From the IMG/VR virus record IMGVR_UViG_3300046001_001167, positions 1 through 36,262 of that record: a stretch of DNA of 36,262 bases; one strand, written 5' to 3'. How positions within the stretch are numbered: the stretch's first letter is position 1; the number at the start of each line of letters is the position of its first letter. Shown here in pieces: positions 19,889 through 28,051 of this stretch. A program made the translations under genes and the position numbers. The notes under the pieces were generated by a model, which was not told where the DNA came from, did not search any database, and saw nothing but the letters and a program-made list of their open reading frames with translations. Source of the stretch: a virus.

Positions 19889-21400
19889 ATGGCGCTTACA
19901 AAAGTAACCTACTCCATGATTGCTGACGCTGTTGTCAACGTCATGGATTTTATTCCTGCTGGAACCAATATTTCAGCAGTGGACTGCCAGCCGTATTTTG
20001 CTGCTGCCATTGCTGCTGGAAGTTCTGTCTACATTCCAGATGGGACTTACCGTACAGACACCACAATTTTTGTGCCGAATAAAAAGATTTTGTTTGGGGA
20101 AAGTCGTGATAACTCGGTAATTCAGTACGTTGGGACAGGAAACGGTATTGAAGTCGGCAACAACCCAGTGAACGGCTCCGGTTACGGGATGTCGCAACTA
20201 AAGAACTTTAAGATTCGATGCGTTAACGTTGCAAACACTGGCGCAGGTATCGCCATGAACTCCGGTGGCTTTTCGTATTACGAAGTTGATTTGGTGTGGA
20301 GTACTGGTTTTTTCTACGGCATTGTCATTGATCAGACAGAGATTTCGCACTTTCATCGCTGCCTTTTTGAAGGCATCGACCAAGAAAATGGCGCTCCAAT
20401 GTGGATCACCAACGGCGCTGACTGGCGTGCTGGAGGATTTGTCAGATTTACAAACGGACTCACTATTCAGGATTGCCAGTTCAATGGGGGCAAATACAAC
20501 ATCATTGACGATGGGGGCAATGTCCATGTCTTTATTGAAAACAACCTAAACGGGGCCAAACTAGGCGGCGCATATTTTGCGGGCGTTACGGGCCTGACGT
20601 TTACTGGGCAAGCCTACGAAACATCTTATGGCGTAGGTGAAGTTAATTTATTTTTCAGTGTAGTCAGCGGCGTAAGTGGAACTTTAAAAGGCCCATGCAG
20701 AGGCGCAACCATTTCGGGAAATACTTTTTCAGCACAAAACAACACTTCAAATGCAATGATTGCATTTCCTGTTGGAAATTTGCCGTTGTACCACAGCGGA
20801 TTTTCTATAACTGGCAATTACTTTGTTCCTGTTTTGGGCGGAGCACCTGCCGCAATCGATGTAACGGCGCTAAGTCAATCTTTCTGCGGGTTCAATTTTG
20901 ATTTTGGGCCTGCTGGTGACCCACGGCCTCACTACGCTGGCATCCATAACGATGCCAATGGCAACGTGTTGTATCCACCGACAGGCGAAAACAACAGCGA
21001 CTCAACGCTTCCATATTCGTTTGGTGATACACAAAATGAGGTGCGGTTTGCTGGTGGGTTTGGGTATGACACAGGCGCTGGCGGGACAGTCACACAGGCT
21101 ACTAACAAAAGCACCGCAGTTACTTTAAACAAAATGTGCGGAAAAATTACAACAAATAATGCTCCACTTGGCGCTAATACGACTGTAACTTTTGCCTTAA
21201 ACAACACGCAAATTGGCGTTAATGATTCTATTTTAGTAAATGTAAATAGCCCAGGACTTGCAACTGACGGAACATATCAAGCATGGGCTAATGTTGGACT
21301 TTCTAATCAAACAGTTATTTGTTTACGAAACATATCTGGCGGTTCGCTGTCTGAGGCTGTTGTTTTGACATTTAATGTAATCAAAGGCGTAGTAGCTTAA
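19889..21400 (+). CDS. Tailspike with parallel beta-helix, possible depolymerase (503 aa)
   Basis: The N terminus (NVMDFIPAGTNISAVDCQPYFAAAI, then VYIPDGTYR) is the start of a pectate-lyase-type right-handed beta-helix (Pfam Pectate_lyase_3 style). Turn repeats rich in N, G, D and F follow (LTIQDCQFNGGKYNIIDDGG). The C-terminal part (TTVTFALNNTQIGVNDSIL) is a beta-sandwich. Such spikes bind and often cut host surface polysaccharide. Catalytic acids cannot be picked by eye. The gene is AT-rich compared with the head genes, in line with frequent exchange of tailspikes. Confidence 0.85.
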   Translation: MALTKVTYSMIADAVVNVMDFIPAGTNISAVDCQPYFAAAIAAGSSVYIPDGTYRTDTTIFVPNKKILFGESRDNSVIQYVGTGNGIEVGNNPVNGSGYGMSQLKNFKIRCVNVANTGAGIAMNSGGFSYYEVDLVWSTGFFYGIVIDQTEISHFHRCLFEGIDQENGAPMWITNGADWRAGGFVRFTNGLTIQDCQFNGGKYNIIDDGGNVHVFIENNLNGAKLGGAYFAGVTGLTFTGQAYETSYGVGEVNLFFSVVSGVSGTLKGPCRGATISGNTFSAQNNTSNAMIAFPVGNLPLYHSGFSITGNYFVPVLGGAPAAIDVTALSQSFCGFNFDFGPAGDPRPHYAGIHNDANGNVLYPPTGENNSDSTLPYSFGDTQNEVRFAGGFGYDTGAGGTVTQATNKSTAVTLNKMCGKITTNNAPLGANTTVTFALNNTQIGVNDSILVNVNSPGLATDGTYQAWANVGLSNQTVICLRNISGGSLSEAVVLTFNVIKGVVA

Positions 21401-21472
21401 TCCGTACCAGTTCGGACAACTGGAAACCTTAATGTGTAGCGGGATAGCTACTCTGGAAACAAGGAAATTATC

Positions 21473-21721
21473 ATGCTAGAAAAAATTGTATCTGTCGATC
21501 TGATTGAAGTTGTTGAAAACGGCTCAATTCAAGTTCGCACCAAGACCGCTATCAAAGAAGATGGCGTTGAAATCAGCAGCAAGTTCCACCGCCACGTTGT
21601 CGTGCCCGGTGCTGACGTGAGTGGTGAAGATGCCAAGGTGCAAGCCATTGCAGCATCCATTCACACGGCTGGCGTGATTGCGGCGTATGTCGCTTCACAA
21701 ACCCAAGAATCTGCCGCATAA
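21473..21721 (+). CDS. Small protein after the tailspike (82 aa)
   Basis: An 82-residue acidic protein with AAGGAAA before the ATG. The first half (EKIVSVDLIEVVENGSIQVRTKTAI) is a beta-sheet-like unit, and the centre (SSKFHRHVVVPGADVS) contains a compact HRH stretch. Similar proteins lie beside fibre genes in many tailed phages, where they are annotated without function. It could be a chaperone or an accessory fibre part. Confidence 0.7.
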   Translation: MLEKIVSVDLIEVVENGSIQVRTKTAIKEDGVEISSKFHRHVVVPGADVSGEDAKVQAIAASIHTAGVIAAYVASQTQESAA

Positions 21722-21753
21722 TAGCGGCACAACCGTATCGGCCAGGTTGACCG

Positions 21754-21771
21754 AGGAATCCAAGGATTCAT
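21754..21771 (+). promoter_or_regulatory. Inverted repeat over the scaffold ribosome-binding site
   Basis: GAATCC (21756-21761) and GGATTC (21764-21769) form a perfect inverted repeat that contains the Shine-Dalgarno AAGGA (21762-21766) of the scaffold gene. A two-base loop is too tight for a stable hairpin, so a protein-binding site in RNA is more likely than a simple hairpin. Confidence 0.35.
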
Positions 21772-21773
21772 AA

Positions 21774-22544
21774 ATGTTAGAAGAAGTACCAGCGGAGTCA
21801 CTACCCGTGCCAGAACAGGAAGCAACGGCTGCGCCTGCGACTGATGTTCAAACGCCGGAAACGCCAGAAGCAGTAAGCAAGACATTCTCGCAAGAGGAAC
21901 TTGACGCAGCTATTGGCAAACGCCTCGCAAGAGAGCAACGTAAGTGGGAACGAGATCAAGCACAGCGTCAGTCTGAACAACAGACGCTGAGAGCCGCCCC
22001 GACAGCATCCGCTGATCAGTTTGAGTCTACCGAAGCGTATACGGAAGCGTTGACGCTACAGAAGGCTGAAGAACTGATTGCAAAGCGTGAAGCTGCCAAG
22101 CAGCACTCTGCTATTCTTGAAAGCTATCAAGAACTTGAGGAAGCAGCGCGGGACAAGTACGATGACTTTGAACAAGTCGCCTACAACCCAAAACTGCCGA
22201 TCACGAACGTGATGGCCGAAACGATTCAGTCTTCGGAAATTGGCCCTGAGTTAGCTTACTATCTCGGCTCTAACCCCAAGGACGCGGAACGTATTGCCCG
22301 CATGACGCCGCTCGGTCAGGCAAAAGAGATTGGAAAGATTGAGGCCAAATTGGCCGCAGAACCTCCGGTCAAACGAACAACGTCAGCGCCAACGCCGATT
22401 TCACCTGTTACCGCCCGAGCCACTGGTTCGCCAGCACTTGACACTACAGACCCACGCTCCATCAAGAGCATGACGGCCTCGCAGTGGATTGAAGCTGAAC
22501 GTGTAAGGCAGATGAAGAAGTGGGAAGCACAACGTATCCGCTAA
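21774..22544 (+). CDS. Scaffolding protein (256 aa)
   Basis: A 256-residue protein just before the coat gene. The N terminus is acidic and disordered (about 35 residues rich in E, P and T). KTFSQEELDAAIGKRL starts a long basic/acidic helical core typical of scaffolds, and the C terminus (SQWIEAERVRQMKKWE) is a basic helix like the coat-binding end of P22 gp8. The order scaffold then coat matches P22. It is needed for procapsid assembly and leaves before maturation. AAGGA lies seven bases before the ATG. Confidence 0.88.
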   Translation: MLEEVPAESLPVPEQEATAAPATDVQTPETPEAVSKTFSQEELDAAIGKRLAREQRKWERDQAQRQSEQQTLRAAPTASADQFESTEAYTEALTLQKAEELIAKREAAKQHSAILESYQELEEAARDKYDDFEQVAYNPKLPITNVMAETIQSSEIGPELAYYLGSNPKDAERIARMTPLGQAKEIGKIEAKLAAEPPVKRTTSAPTPISPVTARATGSPALDTTDPRSIKSMTASQWIEAERVRQMKKWEAQRIR

Positions 22545-22565
22545 CTTTTTTTAGGAAATTTACAA

Positions 22566-23777
22566 ATGTCTAATTCGATTCTTACCATCGACATGATCAC
22601 GCGCAAAGCGCTTGAGATTCTCGAAAACAATCTGGTTCTTACCCGTAACGTCAATCGCCAGTACGACGACAGCTTTGCTGTTGAAGGCGCTAAGATTGGC
22701 TCCACACTGCGTATTCGCCTGCCTGACCGCGCTCTGGTTACTGACGGTGCCGCCCTGCAAGTTCAGGACGACAACGAGCAGTTCACCACTCTGGCTGTTT
22801 CTACCCAAAAGCACATCGGTGTCAACTTCACATCTGCTGAATTGACCATGCAATTGGACGACTTCGCAGAGCGTGTTCTTAAGCCGCGTATCAGCCAGTT
22901 GGCCTCCAGCATTGATGCTGACGTTGCCAATGCGTACAAAACCATCGGTAACACCGTTGGCACGCCTGGCACCACTCCTTCGACTTCGCTGGTGCTGCTC
23001 CAAGCCCAACAGAAGCTGAACGAGAACGCTGCTGTGATGAACCCACGCTACGCCACCGTGAACCCAGCGGCCAACGCTGGTCTGGTTGAAGGTATGAAAG
23101 GTCTGTTCAATCCGACCGACACTATCTCCAAGCAGTTCAAGAACGGCATGATGGGCACTGGCGTGTTGGGCTTTGACGAGATCAACATGTCTCAGTCGAT
23201 CAAGCAGCACACCACTGGCTCACGTAGCGCAAGTGCTTCCACACTGGTCAAGACCCCCGGCGTTACTTCCGAAGGTTCAGAAACTATTCTGTTGGAGCAA
23301 GGCTCTGTAGTCACCACGATTAAAGCTGGTGATGTGTTCACAATCAGTGGTTGCAATGCTGTTAACCCACAGACCCGTGAGTCAACTGGTTCTCTGTTCC
23401 AATTTGTTGCGTTGACTGACTCTACTGCCGTGGGTGGTACTTGGACTGTGACCGTGGCTGCTATGTACTCTGCTAGCCACGCTTTGGCTACTATGAGCGC
23501 ATTGCCTGCAACTGGCGGTGTCGTAACCTTTGTAGGCTCTGCTTCTACTCAGTACGCTCAGAACTTGGTTTACCACAAGGATGCCATCACGTTCGCCACT
23601 GCTGACCTGTTGCTGCCACAAGGCGTTGACATGGCTGCGCGTGCCGTTCACAACGGTATCAGCCTGCGCGTTGTTCGTCAGTACGACATCAACAACGACC
23701 GTATGCCTTGCCGTATTGACGTTCTGTACGGCTTCAGCACCATCCGTCCACAAATGGCTTGCCGCATCTGGGGCTAA
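22566..23777 (+). CDS. Major coat protein, P22 gp5 type (403 aa)
   Basis: A 403-residue protein with a P22-type coat signature: SNSILTIDMITRKALEIL at the N terminus, then GSTLRIRLPDR and AVSTQKHIGVNFTSAELTM. Length and position after the scaffold match P22 gp5, which has an HK97 fold with an inserted I-domain. It forms the icosahedral shell. AGGAAA precedes the ATG. A strong intrinsic terminator follows the gene, in line with the high level of coat mRNA needed. Confidence 0.92.
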   Translation: MSNSILTIDMITRKALEILENNLVLTRNVNRQYDDSFAVEGAKIGSTLRIRLPDRALVTDGAALQVQDDNEQFTTLAVSTQKHIGVNFTSAELTMQLDDFAERVLKPRISQLASSIDADVANAYKTIGNTVGTPGTTPSTSLVLLQAQQKLNENAAVMNPRYATVNPAANAGLVEGMKGLFNPTDTISKQFKNGMMGTGVLGFDEINMSQSIKQHTTGSRSASASTLVKTPGVTSEGSETILLEQGSVVTTIKAGDVFTISGCNAVNPQTRESTGSLFQFVALTDSTAVGGTWTVTVAAMYSASHALATMSALPATGGVVTFVGSASTQYAQNLVYHKDAITFATADLLLPQGVDMAARAVHNGISLRVVRQYDINNDRMPCRIDVLYGFSTIRPQMACRIWG

Positions 23778-23784
23778 ACCTAAT

Positions 23785-23805
23785 GCCCCTTCGGGGGCGT
23801 TTTTT
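23785..23805 (+). terminator. Intrinsic terminator after coat gene
   Basis: GCCCC (23785-23789), loop TTCG, GGGGC (23794-23798), followed by GTTTTTT. The UUCG tetraloop and T-run make this a strong rho-independent terminator. It lies just after the coat stop, so coat mRNA can end here and downstream genes receive read-through. Confidence 0.85.
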
Positions 23806-23828
23806 AAATCTTTTTTAAGGAAATTATC

Positions 23829-24227
23829 ATGGCACTCCCTAATGGCGCTGGTGGCTACCAGCTTGGTGACGGCAATATCGGTGAAGCTGTTCTGTCGGTT
23901 CAAGGCGCTCCTACGGCCCTGACTGTTGACGTAACTTTGACCGCTGCCCAACTGTCAAACGGTCTGTTTACCAGCGATTCTGCTGCTGACATTACCGCCA
24001 CACTGCCCACCGTGGCATTGGTAGAAGCTGACATCACGGCGGCGGCAAAAGTAAACGCTGCTTTTGAGTTTGTTATTGTGGTGGTTGACGCTTCTTTCCA
24101 AGTCACTTTGGCTGTTGGTACTGGCTGGACAATCGTTGGCAACCCTGTCGTGCTGGAAAGCACTTCAGGCCGGTTCCTCGCTCGTAAAACCGGCGATGGC
24201 ACTTGGACTGCATACCGCATTGCCTAA
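23829..24227 (+). CDS. Capsid-associated beta-rich protein (132 aa)
   Basis: A 132-residue protein directly after the coat gene, rich in T, A, V and G, with beta-strand-like spacing (NAAFEFVIVVVDASFQVTLAV, then TWTAYRIA at the end). Proteins in this position with such composition are often decoration or head-stabilising proteins. AAGGAAA precedes the ATG. A hairpin follows the stop. I cannot name a family. Confidence 0.75.
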   Translation: MALPNGAGGYQLGDGNIGEAVLSVQGAPTALTVDVTLTAAQLSNGLFTSDSAADITATLPTVALVEADITAAAKVNAAFEFVIVVVDASFQVTLAVGTGWTIVGNPVVLESTSGRFLARKTGDGTWTAYRIA

Positions 24228-24231
24228 ATCT

Positions 24232-24256
24232 GATGGGGCTTCGGCCCCATCTTCTT
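24232..24256 (+). terminator. Hairpin terminator, weak
   Basis: GATGGGGC (24232-24239), loop TTCG, GCCCCATC (24244-24251), followed by TTCTT. It has the same tetraloop as the coat terminator but a poorer T-run, so termination would be partial. Confidence 0.7.
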
Positions 24257-24267
24257 AAAGGAACATC

Positions 24268-24735
24268 ATGCCAAATACTAAAGCTGTAGGCGTTGCGTAT
24301 AGCGACCCTGAATTTGATAGCGTAACCGTTACCGGCGCGTCAGCGTTGCAAGCGGTGACCGCTACGACCATAACTGCTACAACCATAGCTGCTACAACCA
24401 TAGCTGGCACTTCAACCGGCGCCATTCGTCTTCCTGTTGCTGCTGTTGCGGCGGCGGGCAGTACTCAAGGCAATGCTGCTGCACTAGCTGAGGGTATCAA
24501 TGTCGTTTCGGCGGCAGATGGTACTAAAGGCGTGATTTTGCCTACCGCAGTAGCTGGTATGGTAATTATTGTTAAAAACACCGCTGCCGGAGCGCTGAAT
24601 ATTTATCCCGCCACTGGCGGGGCAATTAATGCAGTTGCGGCTAACGGTGCGTATAGCATTACAAACCTTACTAGTTCGTTGTTGGTGGCATCTTCCACTA
24701 CCCAGTGGTACTCTGTTCCATTGGTAGCATCCTAA
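24268..24735 (+). CDS. Capsid-associated protein with ATTI repeats (155 aa)
   Basis: A 155-residue protein rich in A, T, G and V. Near residue 30 it has three copies of ATTI(T/A) encoded by a 15-bp tandem repeat. The C-terminal part resembles the preceding gene product (SSTTQWYSVPL, with similar beta-spacing), so the two may be distantly related. AAGGAAC lies before the ATG and a strong terminator follows. A decoration or vertex protein is a fair guess from position only. Confidence 0.7.
   Translation: MPNTKAVGVAYSDPEFDSVTVTGASALQAVTATTITATTIAATTIAGTSTGAIRLPVAAVAAAGSTQGNAAALAEGINVVSAADGTKGVILPTAVAGMVIIVKNTAAGALNIYPATGGAINAVAANGAYSITNLTSSLLVASSTTQWYSVPLVAS
24361..24405 (+). repeat. 15-bp tandem repeat, three units
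   Basis: Units GCTACGACCATAACT (24361-24375), GCTACAACCATAGCT (24376-24390) and GCTACAACCATAGCT (24391-24405). The last two are identical. They encode a short ATTI-type beta/turn repeat in the capsid-associated protein. Confidence 0.9.
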
Positions 24736-24741
24736 CCAAAT

Positions 24742-24764
24742 GGGGGCTTCGGCCCCCGTTTTCT
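24742..24764 (+). terminator. Intrinsic terminator after ATTI-repeat gene
   Basis: GGGGGC (24742-24747), loop TTCG, GCCCCC (24752-24757), then GTTTTCTT. The stem is G-C only and the T-run is fair. It ends two bases before the next gene's ATG, so that gene may be translated mainly from read-through mRNA. Confidence 0.8.
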
Positions 24765-24765
24765 T

Positions 24766-24954
24766 ATGAACATTTATCTCCAACACCCTGTTCACGGACG
24801 CAAAGTTGCCACTATGGAACTTGAAGCCGTTTACGATGAAACACACGGCTGGACGCGCTACAATCCAGACATGCCTTCAGAACCTGAAGAAGCAGTCAAC
24901 GCGCTAGAAGTTAAGCGCAAATACACACGCAAGGCTGTAGCCGAAGGAGTCTGA
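24766..24954 (+). CDS. Small phage protein (62 aa)
   Basis: A 62-residue protein (MNIYLQHPVHGRKVATMELEAVYDE). A beta-type N-terminal half with GWTRYN is followed by a basic C-terminal helix (VKRKYTRKAVAEG). The start lies directly after a terminator stem with no obvious Shine-Dalgarno site, which is odd; an ATG at 24814 is possible. Short proteins of this type lie next to head genes in other tailed phages. No function is known. Confidence 0.65.
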   Translation: MNIYLQHPVHGRKVATMELEAVYDETHGWTRYNPDMPSEPEEAVNALEVKRKYTRKAVAEGV

Positions 24955-24955
24955 G

Positions 24956-25672
24956 ATGGCCGTTTACACTGCTGGCGATCAAATCAATCGGGCACTTCGT
25001 TTGATCGGCGTGTTGGCCGAAGGTGAAACAACCTCTGCATCAGTGTCGCAAGACAGCCTGATGGCGATGAATCAGATGATCGACTCATGGAATACTGAGC
25101 GCCTGTCTGTATTTTGCACACAAGATCAAACCTTTACTTGGCCTGCTGGCGAGTACATCCGCACACTTGGCCCTTCGGGTAACTTTATTGGCCTGCGCCC
25201 CGTGTTGCTGGACGAGGCAACGTACTTTCGTGACCCTGGCACAAACGTGTCGTTTGGCATCAAGTTCATCAACCAGCAACAGTACAACGGCATCGCCGTT
25301 AAAACCGTAACGTCAACGTATCCGCAAGTCATTTTTGTAAACATGACTTACCCAGACGTTACGATGTCTATCTACCCACGCCCCACACGCGACTTGGAAT
25401 GGCACTTTGTCTCGGTGCAAGAACTGAGCAACCCCGCCACCTTGGCGACTGACTTGTTCTTCCCACCAGGCTATTTGCGGGCGTTCACCTACAACTTGGC
25501 GATGGAGATTGCGCCTGAGTTTGGCGTTGAGCCAAGCCCTCAAGTGCAGCGCATTGCCATGACTAGCAAGCGCAACTTGAAGCGCATCAACAATCCAGAT
25601 GACGTGATGTCTATGCCTTACGCCATTGTCGCCACTCGTCAACGCTTTAACATTTACGCAGGGAATTACTAA
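24956..25672 (+). CDS. P22 gp4-like head-closure protein (238 aa)
   Basis: A 238-residue protein (AGDQINRALRLIGVLAEGE near the N terminus, TRDLEWHFVSVQEL in the middle, SKRNLKRIN at the C terminus). The two-helix start plus beta-core resembles the P22 gp4 family, which binds the portal ring after DNA packaging and starts the tail. The gene order gp4-like, then gp10-like after one intervening gene, supports the call. AAGGAG precedes the ATG. Confidence 0.85.
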   Translation: MAVYTAGDQINRALRLIGVLAEGETTSASVSQDSLMAMNQMIDSWNTERLSVFCTQDQTFTWPAGEYIRTLGPSGNFIGLRPVLLDEATYFRDPGTNVSFGIKFINQQQYNGIAVKTVTSTYPQVIFVNMTYPDVTMSIYPRPTRDLEWHFVSVQELSNPATLATDLFFPPGYLRAFTYNLAMEIAPEFGVEPSPQVQRIAMTSKRNLKRINNPDDVMSMPYAIVATRQRFNIYAGNY

Positions 25673-25673
25673 C

Positions 25674-26408
25674 ATGGCAACCATTGCAATCACAGCCCTC
25701 CCATCCGCTACTGCTGCGGCAACAACTGACGTTTTGCCAATCGTGCAAGGGGGCACGACAAAACAGCTTACTAACGCGCTGCTGTTTACCGGCGCAACAA
25801 TGGTAGCGCCCGCGCTTGGCACGCCAGCAAGCGGTGTTTTGACCAACTGCACAGGCTTGCCTGTTGCGACTGGCGTTTCTGGTTTGGCTGCAAATGTGGC
25901 GACATTCTTGACAACCCCATCAAGCGCAAACTTGGCGGCAGCACTCACAGATGAGACAGGCACGGGCGCAAATGTATTTGCCAACACGCCGACATTGGTG
26001 ACACCAATTCTTGGTACGCCGACCTCTGGAGTGCTTACCTCATGCACTGGGTTGCCGCTTACGACTGGCGTGACTGGTGCTTTACCAGTTGCAAATGGCG
26101 GCACTGGTGCATCCGGTGCAGTGCAGGCATTGAGTGGCCCCGGCGCAGTAAATATCACCAGCCTTGCCACCGCGTTTACGTCAACCGCTGCGGGTAATGC
26201 ACTGACGCTTGCAGATGGTGCTCAAGGACAGATCAAGACAGTTATTTATGTTGCAGAAGCCGCTGGTGGCGATACGGGTGTTTTGACTCCGACCAATCTT
26301 GGCAGTGCAACCACAATCACATTTAATGCTATTGGCGATTCGGTGACTCTCCAGTTTGCTGGTACTGACTGGTGGGTCGTTGGATTGCGCGGCGCGGCAG
26401 TCGCTTAA
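25674..26408 (+). CDS. Fibre-like repeat protein between gp4- and gp10-like genes (244 aa)
   Basis: The N terminus (AITALPSATAAATTDVLPIVQ, then GTTKQL) is related to the adaptor of the fibre protein at 18873. An internal duplication follows: LGTPASGVLTNCTGLP (48-63) and LGTPTSGVLTSCTGLP (113-128), then ANGGTGASG. GTG repeats of this sort are common in phage fibre stalks. The ATG at 25674 follows a GGGA site; a longer frame starting at 25626 overlaps gp4. It is probably an accessory fibre. Confidence 0.75.
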   Translation: MATIAITALPSATAAATTDVLPIVQGGTTKQLTNALLFTGATMVAPALGTPASGVLTNCTGLPVATGVSGLAANVATFLTTPSSANLAAALTDETGTGANVFANTPTLVTPILGTPTSGVLTSCTGLPLTTGVTGALPVANGGTGASGAVQALSGPGAVNITSLATAFTSTAAGNALTLADGAQGQIKTVIYVAEAAGGDTGVLTPTNLGSATTITFNAIGDSVTLQFAGTDWWVVGLRGAAVA

Positions 26409-28051
26409 TGAAAACACCGATTCTTGGATCAGCCTATGTTGCCCGCAGTATCAACGCTGCGGATAACCGCATGGTCAATCTGTTCCCAGAAGTCATTCCA
26501 GAAGGCGGCAAAGAGGCGGCGTTTCTTAACCGCGCTCCGGGTTTAAACTTTCTTCAGACTGTAGGCACCGGCCCAATTCGAGGCCTGTGGGCGCATCAGA
26601 CTAACGGCAGCGATTTTTTTGTTGTCTCTGGCAATGGGTTCTATAAGCTGACCGGCTTAAACGCAACGCCCACATTGCTGGGCGCCGTGGCTGGCACCGG
26701 CCCCGTGTCCATTGCAGATAACGGCACGCAATTGTTTATTGCGGCCAATGGGCCAAGTTACATCTACAACGAAGTCACCAACGTATTTGCCCAGATCACC
26801 GACCCCGACTTTGCCGGTGCGGTGACAGTGGCCTACCTTGACGGCTATTTTGTCTTCAACCAGCCCAACAGCCAGATCATCTGGGTGACGCAACTGCTGG
26901 ATGGCACATCCGTTGACCCGCTGGACTTTGCAAGCGCTGAAGGCTCTCCAGACGGCGTGGTGGGCCTTATTGCCGACCACCGCGAACTGTGGGTGTTTGG
27001 CACTGATTCGGTGGAAGTCTGGTACGACTCTGGCGCTGCTGACTTCCCCTTGCAGCGCATCCAAGGTGCGTTTAACGAAATTGGCTGCGTGTCAGCGTAC
27101 ACCATTGCCAAGATGGACAACGGCCTGTTCTGGCTAGGCACAGACGCCCGTGGGCAAGGCATCGTCTACCGCGCCAATGGCTACACTGGTGTTCGCATTT
27201 CAACGCATGCAATAGAGTACGCCATAGCCCAATACGGCAATATCTCGGACGCTATTGCTTACACCTACCAGCAAGAAGGCCACGCTTTTTACGTGCTGAC
27301 CTTTCCTAGCGGCAACGCCACTTGGGTGTATGACGTAGCCACGCAAGCATGGCATGAACGTGCTGGCCTTGACAATGGCGAATTTATGCGGCACCGCAGC
27401 AATTGCCAGTGCAACTTTGGTGGCAACATTATTGTTGGCGACTTTGAGAACGGCAACATCTACACGTTTGATTTGGATGTGTACGCTGACAACGGCGACA
27501 TCCAAAAGTGGTTGCGGTCATGGCGGGCGCTGCCCACCGGCCAGAACAACCTCAAGCGCACCGCGCAGCACAGCTTGCAATTAGACTGCGAAACTGGCGT
27601 TGGCTTAAATTTGTACCCTGCCTATGACAGTGAAAATATTGACACCGAGTCAGGGCTAGACCTTGTAGCCGAATACGTGCAGACGTTTTTGGCTACTCAA
27701 TCAGGCGACACCCTGACCACCGAGGCAGGCGATGGTTTTGAGCCGCTTGGGCAGTACGAGCTGTCAGATGAAGACATTAGCGGCTACAACTTGGTAACCA
27801 ACTCTTATCTTGCCGCGCCAGGCTACAACCCTCAAGTCATGTTGCGCTGGTCGGATGACGGCGGTCACACATATTCAAACGAACACTGGGCATCAATTGG
27901 CAAAATTGGCGCGTATGGGCACAGGACTTTCTGGCGTAGGCTGGGCATGACCCTAAAGCTGCGCGATAGGGTCTATGAACTTTCTGGCACTGATCCGGTA
28001 AAAATTGCCATCGTGGGCGCAGAATTGATACTTAGCCCAACGAATGCCTAA
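26408..28051 (+). CDS. P22 gp10-like packaged-DNA stabilisation protein (547 aa)
   Basis: A 547-residue protein. It begins MKTPILGSAYVARSINAADN, followed by RMVNLFPE and a series of beta-propeller-like blades. This matches the phage stabilisation family that includes P22 gp10, which joins gp4 and the needle and prevents DNA leakage. The start overlaps the preceding stop as TAATG. A conserved tail adaptor is expected in a P22-like particle, so the functional call is good. No catalytic motif is needed. Confidence 0.9.
   Translation: MKTPILGSAYVARSINAADNRMVNLFPEVIPEGGKEAAFLNRAPGLNFLQTVGTGPIRGLWAHQTNGSDFFVVSGNGFYKLTGLNATPTLLGAVAGTGPVSIADNGTQLFIAANGPSYIYNEVTNVFAQITDPDFAGAVTVAYLDGYFVFNQPNSQIIWVTQLLDGTSVDPLDFASAEGSPDGVVGLIADHRELWVFGTDSVEVWYDSGAADFPLQRIQGAFNEIGCVSAYTIAKMDNGLFWLGTDARGQGIVYRANGYTGVRISTHAIEYAIAQYGNISDAIAYTYQQEGHAFYVLTFPSGNATWVYDVATQAWHERAGLDNGEFMRHRSNCQCNFGGNIIVGDFENGNIYTFDLDVYADNGDIQKWLRSWRALPTGQNNLKRTAQHSLQLDCETGVGLNLYPAYDSENIDTESGLDLVAEYVQTFLATQSGDTLTTEAGDGFEPLGQYELSDEDISGYNLVTNSYLAAPGYNPQVMLRWSDDGGHTYSNEHWASIGKIGAYGHRTFWRRLGMTLKLRDRVYELSGTDPVKIAIVGAELILSPTNA

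Noticed and set aside
25313-26170. 285-aa minus-strand frame over the gp4-like and fibre genes
   Set aside because: It lies antisense to two well-supported genes. The product is a V/P/A-rich shadow without motif.
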